Source: Acidobacteriaceae bacterium
GTDB lineage: Bacteria; Acidobacteriota; Vicinamibacteria; Vicinamibacterales; CAVVIG01
Assembly (NCBI GenBank): GCA_031274845.1
Contig: JAISPN010000289.1
Coordinates: forward strand, 1-16,339
Direction: 5' to 3'
DNA length: 16,339 nt
Positions 7,317 to 15,540 of the stretch are shown one piece after another. Position numbers and translations under genes: made by a program. The number at the start of each line of letters is the position of its first letter. The stretch's first letter is position 1. The notes below the pieces were generated by a model, which saw only the letters and a program-made list of their open reading frames with translations, was not told the DNA's origin and did not search any database.

Positions 7317-7748
7317 TTACTTCGCGGTGAGCGTGACTGGCTTGATCTTCACCCGATACGCATTGCTGGCCATGACCGCATCGAGTGTGACGAGACTCTT
7401 GGCGCCGGCGCGTTCAGCGCAGGCCAGATGCAGCGCATCGCCGGCCCGCAGGCCACTGGCGGCATCCAGCGTCAACATGGCCGCGCGATGAAAGTCGGCC
7501 AGGTCGACAGGCAGCAGGTGAAGGTCGTTCGCCGTCAGACGCTCGAATCGTTCCCACGCCGCCTTGACCTGGACGGCATCAAGCGCGGACATACGCAGTT
7601 TCATGCCAAGCGCGCTGCCGAACTCGGTGACGCACCAGGCGGCGGACACGATCTCGCTTTTTGATCCGGCATACCAAGCGGCCACCGCCGCGCTTCCCGG
7701 CTCGTTGACGATGAGCGCAACGATGGCGCTGGTATCCACGTACATCAT
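7317..7748 (-). CDS. vapC: VapC-type PIN-domain toxin ribonuclease
   Basis: A 143-residue PIN-domain protein with the four acidic residues of the metal site visible: Asp5 (YVDTSAIV), Glu42 (VTEFGSAL), Asp104 (RAGDALHLA) and Asp123 (VTLDAVM). VapC toxins are Mg2+-dependent RNases that cut tRNA or rRNA when freed from the antitoxin. Its ATG shares one base with the antitoxin stop (TGATG), a coupled arrangement typical of such pairs. A second ATG follows immediately at 7745. Target RNA unknown. All catalytic positions are intact, so the toxin is probably functional. Confidence 0.9.
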   Translation of the reverse strand: MMYVDTSAIVALIVNEPGSAAVAAWYAGSKSEIVSAAWCVTEFGSALGMKLRMSALDAVQVKAAWERFERLTANDLHLLPVDLADFHRAAMLTLDAASGLRAGDALHLACAERAGAKSLVTLDAVMASNAYRVKIKPVTLTAK

Positions 7749-7999
7749 CAGTAGCGCGCTCCGCGGCGGAGTGGCTCAATCACGGGCGGACTCAGGGGAA
7801 GCGTGTCACGCGCCTGGACCAATTCCACGGCAAAGTCGCGCCGGCTCCAGCCCGCAGGTTGGATGACCAGGGCGCCCACCGCCGTGAGTTGCGCTTTCAC
7901 GCGGTCGCCGTCGCGCAGGCCAAAGCGGCGCACAAGATCGGCGGGGAGACGCATGGCCAAGCTGTTGCCCCATTTGGCAATTTGCAAGTCGATGGGCAT
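7748..7999 (-). CDS. vapB: AbrB/MazE-fold antitoxin of the VapBC pair
   Basis: An 83-residue protein from ATG 7999 (an in-frame GTG at 8008 would add three residues). The N-terminal half is the swapped-hairpin AbrB DNA-binding fold: IAKWGNSLAMRLPADLVRRFGLRDGDRV. The C-terminal half (from about LVIQPAGWSRRDF) would wrap the toxin. Such antitoxins bind their own promoter and repress it, more tightly in complex with VapC, which fits the two palindromes just upstream. There is no convincing Shine-Dalgarno. TACAGT ends seven bases before the ATG. Confidence 0.88.
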   Translation of the reverse strand: MPIDLQIAKWGNSLAMRLPADLVRRFGLRDGDRVKAQLTAVGALVIQPAGWSRRDFAVELVQARDTLPLSPPVIEPLRRGARY

Positions 8000-8006
8000 A
8001 GCACTC

Positions 8007-8058
8007 ACTGTAGAAACAGTAACGTAGATACGTTATGCCTCTTCGGTGACATCGTCAA
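8007..8058 (-). promoter_or_regulatory. vapBC promoter with stacked operator palindromes
   Basis: On the minus strand, -35 TTGACG (8058..8053), a 17-bp spacer, and TAACGT (8035..8030) as -10. Overlapping and following the -10 are two perfect inverted repeats: TAACGTA-GA-TACGTTA (8020-8035) and ACTGT-AGAA-ACAGT (8007-8020), sharing base 8020. A second possible -10, TACAGT (8012..8007), lies seven bases before the vapB ATG. Bound antitoxin would block RNA polymerase here, as expected for autoregulation. Confidence 0.65.
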
Positions 8059-8311
8059 GCCACCGGCGTTTCTTGGTGCCACGGTGGTCACGTCAGCACG
8101 GCGAGAGGCAGCGCCAGCGCCACGAAGTTCGCGATGCTGACCGGCCACGAGGTGATGATGGCGTGTCGCCTTCTGTCACGGTTTTGGTTACACAGGTTTT
8201 ACGCCGGGATCGCGTGATGGGCGATCGACAATAAGAAGCGTGCACACGTCACGTCTTCCAACCGCTCATCCCTGAGACTGTTTTCGTTCGAGTCCACACA
8301 TCCGAGTCCTG
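8059..8311. other. Intergenic stretch with no convincing gene
   Basis: About 250 bp between the vapBC promoter and the porin gene. I see no complete gene or RNA. On the minus strand, 8088..8162 reads as a hydrophobic stretch ending in a stop (AIITSWPVSIANFVALALPL), but it has no start codon and its frame closes a few codons upstream. It could be the decayed end of a membrane-protein gene or chance. A porin promoter should lie in the right half but I cannot pick one with confidence. Confidence 0.4.
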
Positions 8312-9640
8312 ATGAACCGCTTTTCCGCCATCGCGGCGGCCGTGTGTCTGTTGTCTGCGTGCGTGCCGGTGTTGGCCCAGACCGCCGATGAGCCGCCGGC
8401 CATACAGTCCTGGGCCATTCGTGGCCAGTCGACCTTTGTCGTGCAGGCGCACCCGGCGTTCCGCTCGCCCTACGAAGGGCCGAACAGTCTCGGTCCGAGC
8501 GCGGCCGCTCGCGAGACGTTCGACGTGACGCTGTTTGCGGGCATCCGGCTCTGGTCCGGCAGCGAGATCTGGATCAACCCGGAGATCGATCAAGGCTTCG
8601 GCCTGAGCGACACGCTGGGCGTGGCGGGCTTTGTCAACGCCGAGGATTACAAGGTGGGCAGCAGAACGCCCTACTTGCGGGTGCCGCGTCTCTTTCTGCG
8701 TCAGACGATCGATCTGGGCGGCGAGCGGCAGCGGGTCGATCCTGATGTCAATCAACTGGGCGGAAGCCAGACGGCCAACCGTCTGGTGCTGACGCTCGGC
8801 AAGTTCGGCGTGGTCGATCTGTTCGACGCGAATCCGTACGCGCACGATCCGCGCGGCGATTTCCTCAACTGGTCGGTGGTGGATGTTGGCGCGTTTGATT
8901 ACGCCGCCGACGCCTGGGGGTTCACCTATGGCGCCGCGGCGGAACTCTATCGTGGCCGCTGGACGGCACGGGGCGGCGCGTTCGATCTTTCGCAGGTGCC
9001 GAACGGCATCACGCTCGATCCGACGTTCGGGCAGTTTCAGGTCGTCGGCGAACTGGAACGGCGGCACGAGATCGCCGGGCAACCGGGCAGTCTCAAGGTG
9101 ACGGCGTTTGAAAGCCATGCGCGCATGGGGCGCTTCGCGGATGCGATTCAACTGGCCGAGGCGACCGGTCAACCCGCGGACATCGCCGCGGTGCGGCAGT
9201 ATCGCGGCCGTCACGGCATGAGCGTCAATCTGGCACAGCAGGCGACCCGCGAACTTGGTCTGTTCGTGAAAGGCGGGTGGGCGAGCGGCGATGTGGAGCC
9301 GTTTGATTTCACCGACATCGATCGCACGATTGCCGTGGGGGCTTCGCTCAAGGGAAACCACTGGGGCCGGTCTTCCGATACCTGGGGCATGGCTGGCGTC
9401 TTTAACGGTATCTCCCGCATCCATCAGCAGTTTTTCGATGCGGGCGGCGTGGGCGTGCTGGCTGGTGACGGCCAACTGCCGCATCCGGGCGCCGAGCAGA
9501 TCGTCGAGACGTATTACGATGTCGCCGTTGCGCCCGCTCTGCGCATCAGCGTCGACTATCAGTTCGTGAATCACCCGGCCTACAACCGCGATCGCGGCCC
9601 GGTGTCGGTGGGGGCGGTGCGAATCCACGTGCAGCTCTAA
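8312..9640 (+). CDS. OprB-like outer-membrane carbohydrate porin
   Basis: A 442-residue predicted outer-membrane beta-barrel. The signal peptide is MNRFSAIAAAVCLLSAC...VLA, with cleavage likely after Ala22. The LSAC at 14-17 also looks like a lipobox, but a barrel protein makes signal peptidase I more likely. The mature region is alternating-pattern strands rich in Gly, Asp and aromatics, and ends NHPAYNRDRGPVSVGAVRIHVQL. The NPAYNRDRGPV-like strand and the late ETYYDVAVAP strand are characteristic of OprB carbohydrate-selective porins, and the terminal residues form a typical last strand. Substrate unknown. No sugar-transport or sugar-degrading gene is adjacent. The Shine-Dalgarno is weak (CCGAG). 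Confidence 0.85.
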   Translation: MNRFSAIAAAVCLLSACVPVLAQTADEPPAIQSWAIRGQSTFVVQAHPAFRSPYEGPNSLGPSAAARETFDVTLFAGIRLWSGSEIWINPEIDQGFGLSDTLGVAGFVNAEDYKVGSRTPYLRVPRLFLRQTIDLGGERQRVDPDVNQLGGSQTANRLVLTLGKFGVVDLFDANPYAHDPRGDFLNWSVVDVGAFDYAADAWGFTYGAAAELYRGRWTARGGAFDLSQVPNGITLDPTFGQFQVVGELERRHEIAGQPGSLKVTAFESHARMGRFADAIQLAEATGQPADIAAVRQYRGRHGMSVNLAQQATRELGLFVKGGWASGDVEPFDFTDIDRTIAVGASLKGNHWGRSSDTWGMAGVFNGISRIHQQFFDAGGVGVLAGDGQLPHPGAEQIVETYYDVAVAPALRISVDYQFVNHPAYNRDRGPVSVGAVRIHVQL

Positions 9641-9697
9641 CGAGAGAAGGGCCGATCAGTTCCGGTGATTCCGGCCACAGTGAGATAGGCTACAGCG

Positions 9698-11344
9698 ATG
9701 GACCGTCCCACACGCGATCTGACCCCGGTTGTTGCGCTGCACGACTCCGGCACCGGTCCATACCGGGTTCGCCGTCCCATCTACCTCGACCTCTTGCCTC
9801 CCTGTAACAACGCCTGTCCGGCGGGGGAGAACATTCAGGGGTGGCTCGCGCTCGCGCAGGCGGGCAACTATCGCGCCGCGTGGGAACTGCTGGTCAGCGA
9901 CAACCCGCTGCCGGCCACGACAGGGCGCGTCTGCTATCACCCGTGCGAAAGCGGCTGCAACCGCGGGCACCTGGACGCCGCCGTCTCCATCCACGCCGTC
10001 GAACGCTTCCTTGGCGACATGGCGAAGGCCGAAGCGTGGGCGTATCCACCGTGCGCCCCCTCGTCCGGCAAGCGCGTTCTCATCGTTGGCGCTGGACCGA
10101 GCGGACTCTCCGCCGCCTACCACCTCACGCGGCTTGGCCATCAGGTCGAGATCCACGAAGCCGGCCCGGTCGCGGGCGGGATGTTGCAGTTTGGCATTCC
10201 CGCCTATCGCTTGCCACGCGCGGAACTGGCGGCGGAGGTCGCGCGCATCGAGCGGATGGGGGTGACGATCGTCCTCAATCACCCGGTCACCGACGTGCTC
10301 GCCGAGCGGGACGCCGGCACGTTCGACGCCGTGTTCGTCGCCATCGGCGCGCACGTGGCGCAGCACGTGGACATCCCGGCGCGCGAGGCCGCGCATGTGC
10401 TGGACGCGGTTTCGTTGTTGCGCGATATGGGCACGGGCGAGACGCCGAAACTGGGGCGCCGCGTGGTGATCTACGGCGGCGGGAACACCGCCATGGACGC
10501 CGCGCGCACGGCTCGGCGTCTGGGCGCGCAGGAGGCGATGATCGTCTATCGCCGGGACCGCGAACATATGTCGGCGCACAGCTTCGAGGCCGACGAGGCG
10601 ATCGAGGAAGGCGTCCGCATCAAGTGGCTGACGACGATCCGCGAGATCGTCGGGCCAACGCTGACCGTCGAGCGCATGGTGCTCGACGAGCAGGGCCGTC
10701 CGCAGCCGACCGGCGAGTTCGAGACGCTGGAGGCGGACTCGGTGGTGCTGGCGCTCGGACAAGTGAGCGACAGCGCCTTCCTGCGCAACGTGCCGAACGT
10801 CGTCGTGAAACCGGACAGCGTGGTGGAGGTCGACGCGCGCATGATGACCGGCCATCCGGGGCTTTTCGCCGGCGGCGATCTCGTGCCGAGCGAGCGCACG
10901 GTGACGGTCGCGATCGGCCACGGCAAGCTGGCCGCGCGCAACATCGACGCCTGGCTGCGCGGTGAGATGCACGATGTTCCGCCGCGTCCAGAGGTCGTCA
11001 GCTTCGACATGCTGCACCTGCCGGTCTTTACCGACGTCGATGTGTCGCAGCAGCAGCGGCTGGCCGACAGCACGCGGCTGACCGGCTTCGAGGAGGTGAC
11101 CGCTGGTCTTTCGGAGCCGGCGGCGCGTCACGAAGCGCGGCGGTGTCTCTCGTGCGGCGTCTGCTTCGAGTGCGACAACTGTCTGGCGGCGTGTCCGGAG
11201 CAGGCGATCGAGAAGGTGGGCGCAGGGCAGGGCTATCGCATCAATCCGGCGCGGTGTACCGGCTGCGCGGCTTGCTTTGAGCAGTGCCCGTGCCATGCCA
11301 TGGAGATGATCCCGGAATCAAACGTCGTGGTGGCGGCACGGTGA
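9698..11344 (+). CDS. GltD-like FAD/NAD(P) oxidoreductase with C-terminal ferredoxin domain
   Basis: A 548-residue protein. The N-terminal Fer4_20-type domain of glutamate synthase small subunits has Cys36, Cys40, Cys79, Cys83 and Cys87 (CNNACPAG, CYHPCESGC). The FAD site is VGAGPSG (130-136) and the NAD(P) site YGGGNTAMD (259-267), with FAGGDLV near 390. The C-terminal extension carries two [4Fe-4S] motifs: Cys483/486/489/492/495/499 (more cysteines than one cluster needs) and Cys520/523/526/530. Such proteins move electrons between NAD(P)H and ferredoxin. It lies upstream of nifJ on the same strand, so the likely role is NAD(P)H:ferredoxin exchange coupled to 2-oxoacid oxidation, rather than glutamate synthesis (no gltB is seen). 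There is no Shine-Dalgarno; TAGGCT ends six bases before the ATG. Confidence 0.88.
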   Translation: MDRPTRDLTPVVALHDSGTGPYRVRRPIYLDLLPPCNNACPAGENIQGWLALAQAGNYRAAWELLVSDNPLPATTGRVCYHPCESGCNRGHLDAAVSIHAVERFLGDMAKAEAWAYPPCAPSSGKRVLIVGAGPSGLSAAYHLTRLGHQVEIHEAGPVAGGMLQFGIPAYRLPRAELAAEVARIERMGVTIVLNHPVTDVLAERDAGTFDAVFVAIGAHVAQHVDIPAREAAHVLDAVSLLRDMGTGETPKLGRRVVIYGGGNTAMDAARTARRLGAQEAMIVYRRDREHMSAHSFEADEAIEEGVRIKWLTTIREIVGPTLTVERMVLDEQGRPQPTGEFETLEADSVVLALGQVSDSAFLRNVPNVVVKPDSVVEVDARMMTGHPGLFAGGDLVPSERTVTVAIGHGKLAARNIDAWLRGEMHDVPPRPEVVSFDMLHLPVFTDVDVSQQQRLADSTRLTGFEEVTAGLSEPAARHEARRCLSCGVCFECDNCLAACPEQAIEKVGAGQGYRINPARCTGCAACFEQCPCHAMEMIPESNVVVAAR

Positions 11345-11369
11345 GACAGCTGGAGCCACAGGACGCGTG

Positions 11370-11768
11370 ATGGCGGTAGAGATGGCATTACGAGCATGCG
11401 GCCTGTGGCTGGTCATCCTTGTGTGTGCGGTGGCGAACGGCGTCCTTCGGGAAGCTGTACTGATCCCCACGTTGGGCAGTGCATGGGGACTGATCCTGAG
11501 TGGTGTGCTGCTGTCCGCGCTGGTCCTGCTTGTCGCGTACCTCGGGTTGCCATGGCTGCGCGCTCGCGGCAGCGAACGCATCGTCATTGGCGTGGGTTGG
11601 CTGGTGGCCACGCTCATCTTCGAGTTCTCGTTTGGCCTGCTTCGGGGCAAACCCTTTGAAGAGATTCTGGCTGCCTACACCTTCAAGGGCGGCAACATCT
11701 GGCCCGTGGTACTTCTCATTGTGGCCGTGGCGCCGTGGGTCGCGGGAAAGCTCCGAGGCGTGGCGTAA
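11370..11768 (+). CDS. Small four-helix membrane protein of unknown function
   Basis: 132 residues from ATG 11370, with AGGA six bases upstream (11360-11363); a GTG immediately before it is less well spaced. Four hydrophobic segments at about 8-25, 34-58, 68-86 and 106-124 make it an inner-membrane protein. Recognisable blocks are VANGVLREAVLIP, GWLVATLIFEFSFGLLRG, and AAYTFKGGNIWPVVL. I recall these as recurring in a family of uncharacterised bacterial membrane proteins, but I know no function. The gene sits 25 bp after the GltD-like gene and 75 bp before nifJ, all in the same direction, so it is probably cotranscribed. There are no redox-ligand motifs, so a membrane anchor or electron-carrier role is not supported by the sequence. 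Confidence 0.8.
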   Translation: MAVEMALRACGLWLVILVCAVANGVLREAVLIPTLGSAWGLILSGVLLSALVLLVAYLGLPWLRARGSERIVIGVGWLVATLIFEFSFGLLRGKPFEEILAAYTFKGGNIWPVVLLIVAVAPWVAGKLRGVA

Positions 11769-11843
11769 TGCTGGTCGCGCCTGACACTTCATTCAGCCCG
11801 GACGGCTTCGCCGCCGCGTCACTTTCGCGATTAGGACACATGT

Positions 11844-14800
11844 ATGCGTAACCCCGCAACGCTGGACGGGAACACCGCGGTGGCGCACGTCGCCTACCGG
11901 GTCAACGAAGTCTGCGCGATCTTCCCGATCACTCCGTCGTCGACCATGGCGGAACTGGCCGATGAATGGTCGGCGCGCGGCGTCACGAACCTTTGGGGTC
12001 ACGTGCCGCTCGTGCAGGAGATGCAGAGCGAAGGGGGCGCCGCCGGCACGGTCCACGGCGCGCTTCAGTCGGGCGCGTTGACGACGACGTTCACCGCGTC
12101 GCAGGGGCTGCTGTTGATGCTCCCCAACATGTTCAAGATCGCCGGGGAGCTGACGCCCACCGTGTTCCATGTCGCCGCGCGCGCCATCGCCACGCAGGCG
12201 CTCTCGATCTTTGGCGATCACTCGGACGTGATGGCCGTGCGCGCCACCGGGTTCGCGCTGCTGTCGTCCGCCTCGGTGCAGGAAGCGCACGACGCGGCGC
12301 TCATCGCGCAGGCGGCGACGCTCGAAGCGCGTGTCCCGTTCCTGCACTTCTTCGACGGCTTCCGCACCTCGCACGAGATCGGCACGATCTCGCTGCTCGA
12401 CGACAACGAGATCCGCGCGATGATCGACGACCAGTGGGTGCGCGACTTCCGCGCGCGGGCGCTGACGCCGGAGCATCCGGTCGTGCGCGGCACGGCGCAC
12501 AACCCCGACACCTTCTTCCAGACACGCGAGACGGTGAATCCGTTCTACGCGCGGACGCCCGCGATCGTGCAAGCCACGATGGATCGGTTCGCGGCGCTGA
12601 CCGGGCGGCACTATCACCTGTTTGAATACGACGGCCCGGCGGACGCCGAGCATGTGCTGGTGCTGATGGGGTCTGGCGTCGAGACGGCGCGCGCGACGGC
12701 GGCGGCGTTGCGCGAGACCAGCGGCGGCGGGCGCAAGGTGGGCGTGCTGCAAGTGCGCTTGTATCGTCCCTGGGCGCCGGAAGCGTTTCTTGCCGCGCTG
12801 CCGAAGAGCGCAACCCGCATCGCCGTGATGGAGCAGACCAAGGAGCCGGGCGCGACCGGCGAGCCGCTCTATCTCGATGTCGTCACGACCGTGGCGCAAG
12901 CCGCCGCGCGCGGCGGGCGGCCGATGCCGGTGATCGTCGGCGGACGTTACGGTTTGTCGTCGAAAGACTTCTCGCCAGCGATGGCCAAGGCGGTGTTCGA
13001 CGAACTCACCCGGCCCGAGCCGCGCAACAGCTTCACCGTCGGCATCACCGACGATGTGTCGCACACGAGTCTCCCGGTCGATGCGGCGTTCAGCGTGGAA
13101 CCGCCGGAGGTGGTGAACGCGGTGTTCTACGGTCTTGGCTCCGACGGCACGGTGGGCGCCAACAAGAACAGCGTGAAGATCATCGCCGAGGACGCGGGGC
13201 TCCACGCGCAAGGCTACTTCGTCTACGACTCGCACAAATCGGGCGCGCAGACGATTTCGCACCTGCGCTTCGGGCCGCAGCCGATCCGCGCGCCGTATCT
13301 CATTCAACGCGCCAGCTTCGTCGGCATTCATCAATTCCAGTTCGTGGAACGGCTGGACATGCTGCGTCTGGCGGCGCCGGGCGCGACGCTGCTGCTGAAC
13401 TCGCCGTTTGGGCCGAACGAGGTGTGGAGCCGTCTGCCGCGCGCGATGCAGCAGCGGATCATCGATCTCAAATTAAAGTTCTTCGTCGTCGACGCATCCG
13501 GCGTGGCGGCGCGCGCCGGACTGCGCGGCCGGGCGAACACGGTCTTGCAGACCTGCTTCTTCGCGCTTTCCGGCGTCCTGCCGCGCGACAAGGCTATCGA
13601 GCACATCAAGCACGCGATCGAGAAGACGGACGCACGGCGCGGCGACGAGGTCGTGCGGCAAAACGTCGCCGCTGTCGACGCGGCGTTGGGCGATCTCTCT
13701 GAAGTGTCCGTGCCTGCCACGGCGACCAGCACGTGGGAGCTTGCGCCGGTTGTGCCAGCGAACGCGCCGCCGTTTGTGCGCGAGGTGACGGCGATGATGC
13801 TCGAAGGCCGGGGCGACGAGATTCCGGTCAGCAAGCTGCCGGTCGATGGCACCTGGCCGTCGGGGACCGCCGTGTGGGAGAAGCGGAACATCGCCGAGTC
13901 GATCGCAACGTGGAACGCGGATCAGTGCATCCAGTGCGGCCAGTGCAGCTTCGTCTGTCCGCACGGCGTCATTCAGGCGCGCTATTTCGATGCCGCGAAA
14001 CTTTCGGGCGCGCCAGAGAGCTTCCTCTCCGCGCCGATCAACGTGCGCGGGTTTCCGGATGTGCGCTTCACTTTGCAGTTCTCGATTGAGGACTGCACCG
14101 GCTGCGCGCTCTGTTACGAAGTGTGCCCCGCCGTGAGCCCGGAGGACACCGCGTCTCGCGCGATCGTGATGCGCGACAAGCAACCGTCCTTCATTGAACC
14201 TGAACGAGCGAATGCGAATTTCTTCGCGCAGTTGCCGGTCAACGATCGGGCGCGCGTTGATTTCGCCAACGTGCGCGGCGTGCAATTTCTGGAGCCGCTG
14301 TTTGTGTTCTCGGGCGCGTGCGCCGGCTGCGGCGAGACGCCGTATCTGAAGCTGCTGTCGCAGTTGTTTGGCGACCGGTTGCAGATCGCCAACGCGACCG
14401 GCTGTTCGTCGATCTACGGCGGCAATCTGCCGGTGACGCCGTGGGCGACCAACAGAGAGGGACGAGGCCCGGCGTGGTCGAATTCGCTCTTTGAGGACAA
14501 CGCGGAGTTCGGCCTCGGCTTCCGGTTGGCGGCCGACCAGCATGTGACGCTGGCGCACCGCCTGGCGAAAGAACTCGCGCCGCAGCTTGGCGAGGATCTG
14601 GTGCAGTCGATTCTGGACGCGCCGCAGGTGCGGGAATCGGAAATCCGCGCGCAGCGCTCGCGTGTCGCGACGTTGACCGAGCGGTTAGGTGCGCTGGGCG
14701 ATCTCCCCGCGGCGAAAGATCTGCTGTCGGTGGTCGATCATCTCGTGCGCCGAAGCGTCTGGATCGTCGGCGGCGACGGCTGGGCTTACGACATTGGCTA

Positions 14801-15491
14801 TGGCGGGCTCGATCACGTGCTGGCGAGTTCGCGCGACGTCAACGTGCTGGTGCTCGACACCGAGGTCTACTCCAACACCGGCGGTCAGGCGTCGAAGGCG
14901 ACGCCGCTCGGCGCGGTGGCGAAGTTCGCGGCGGCCGGCAAGCGCGTGGCGCGCAAGGATCTGGCGCTGCAAGCGATTGCCTACGGCAACGTCTATGTGG
15001 CGCAGGTGGCAATGGGCGCCAATCCGCAGCAGACCTTGCAGGCGTTCCGCGAGGCGGAGGCGTATCCGGGGCCGTCGCTCATCTTGTCGTATTCGCACTG
15101 CATCGCGCACGGCATCGACATGCAGAAGGGGATGACGCAGCAGGACCGTGCGGTCGCGTCCGGCTATTGGCCGCTGTTCCGCTACCATCCGGCGCTCCGC
15201 GATCGCGGCGAGAACCCGTTCGTGCTCGACAGCCCGCGTCCGACGATCCCGTTCCGTGACTACGCCTACGAGGAGATCCGCTATCGCGCGCTGGCCCAGA
15301 TGCGGCCGGAGGAGGCGGAGCCGCTGATGGCCGCGGCGCAAGCGGCGGTAACCGAGAAGTATCTGACCTACGAAGCGATGGCCGGATGGTCTGCCTCGCG
15401 CTTCGCGCATAGCGCGCCAAATATCGAGGAGAAGCCCGTCGCGGAATATCCTCGCGCCAAGGAGTGGGAGCAACACGGCGTGCGCGGCTAG
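11844..15491 (+). CDS. nifJ: Pyruvate:ferredoxin (flavodoxin) oxidoreductase
   Basis: A full-length single-chain enzyme of 1215 residues. It oxidises pyruvate with CoA to acetyl-CoA and CO2, reducing ferredoxin or flavodoxin, and the reaction can run in reverse. Domain I has FPITPSSTMAE and FHVAARAIATQALSIFGDHSDVM, including the pyruvate-contacting Thr and Arg. The ferredoxin domain has Cys695/698/701/705 and Cys751/754/757/761. The proximal cluster is Cys826, Cys829, Cys854 and Cys1086, and the thiamine-diphosphate motif runs from GDG (977-979) to NTGGQ. Every expected ligand is present. ATG 11844 has AGGA eight bases upstream (11832-11835). Oxygen sensitivity is usual for the family; a C-terminal extension ends the chain, but whether it gives protection is unknown. 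It probably works with the upstream GltD-like protein. Confidence 0.96.
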   Translation: MRNPATLDGNTAVAHVAYRVNEVCAIFPITPSSTMAELADEWSARGVTNLWGHVPLVQEMQSEGGAAGTVHGALQSGALTTTFTASQGLLLMLPNMFKIAGELTPTVFHVAARAIATQALSIFGDHSDVMAVRATGFALLSSASVQEAHDAALIAQAATLEARVPFLHFFDGFRTSHEIGTISLLDDNEIRAMIDDQWVRDFRARALTPEHPVVRGTAHNPDTFFQTRETVNPFYARTPAIVQATMDRFAALTGRHYHLFEYDGPADAEHVLVLMGSGVETARATAAALRETSGGGRKVGVLQVRLYRPWAPEAFLAALPKSATRIAVMEQTKEPGATGEPLYLDVVTTVAQAAARGGRPMPVIVGGRYGLSSKDFSPAMAKAVFDELTRPEPRNSFTVGITDDVSHTSLPVDAAFSVEPPEVVNAVFYGLGSDGTVGANKNSVKIIAEDAGLHAQGYFVYDSHKSGAQTISHLRFGPQPIRAPYLIQRASFVGIHQFQFVERLDMLRLAAPGATLLLNSPFGPNEVWSRLPRAMQQRIIDLKLKFFVVDASGVAARAGLRGRANTVLQTCFFALSGVLPRDKAIEHIKHAIEKTDARRGDEVVRQNVAAVDAALGDLSEVSVPATATSTWELAPVVPANAPPFVREVTAMMLEGRGDEIPVSKLPVDGTWPSGTAVWEKRNIAESIATWNADQCIQCGQCSFVCPHGVIQARYFDAAKLSGAPESFLSAPINVRGFPDVRFTLQFSIEDCTGCALCYEVCPAVSPEDTASRAIVMRDKQPSFIEPERANANFFAQLPVNDRARVDFANVRGVQFLEPLFVFSGACAGCGETPYLKLLSQLFGDRLQIANATGCSSIYGGNLPVTPWATNREGRGPAWSNSLFEDNAEFGLGFRLAADQHVTLAHRLAKELAPQLGEDLVQSILDAPQVRESEIRAQRSRVATLTERLGALGDLPAAKDLLSVVDHLVRRSVWIVGGDGWAYDIGYGGLDHVLASSRDVNVLVLDTEVYSNTGGQASKATPLGAVAKFAAAGKRVARKDLALQAIAYGNVYVAQVAMGANPQQTLQAFREAEAYPGPSLILSYSHCIAHGIDMQKGMTQQDRAVASGYWPLFRYHPALRDRGENPFVLDSPRPTIPFRDYAYEEIRYRALAQMRPEEAEPLMAAAQAAVTEKYLTYEAMAGWSASRFAHSAPNIEEKPVAEYPRAKEWEQHGVRG

Positions 15492-15513
15492 GTCACGCCG
15501 GGATCGCCAGATG

Positions 15514-15527
15514 AAATGACCAGATGG
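15514..15527 (+). repeat. GACCAGAT-type short repeat, copy left of the BrnT-BrnA gene
   Basis: AAATGACCAGATGG. The same core occurs at 16173-16208 (three tandem variants) and inverted at 16065-16078. A partial CGCCAGATG precedes this copy at 15505-15513. The copies lie on both sides of the minus-strand toxin-antitoxin chimera and nowhere else that I found in the window. Confidence 0.55.
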
Positions 15528-15540
15528 GGTGGGGCGAGGG

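Noticed and set aside
8088..8162. Hydrophobic minus-strand stretch ending in a stop, perhaps the end of a lost membrane-protein gene
   Set aside because: No start codon, a stop lies about 14 codons upstream in the same frame, and the length is too short to identify.
8249..9628. Long antisense open frame opposite the porin gene
   Set aside because: Same GC-bias shadow; its composition is not protein-like and the plus-strand frame has a signal peptide and OprB-like strands.
9656..11296. Long antisense open frame opposite the GltD-like gene
   Set aside because: Shadow of a gene with intact FAD, NAD(P) and Fe-S motifs; no recognisable domain.
11793..13334. Long antisense open frame opposite nifJ
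   Set aside because: Shadow; nifJ is complete and conserved across this stretch.
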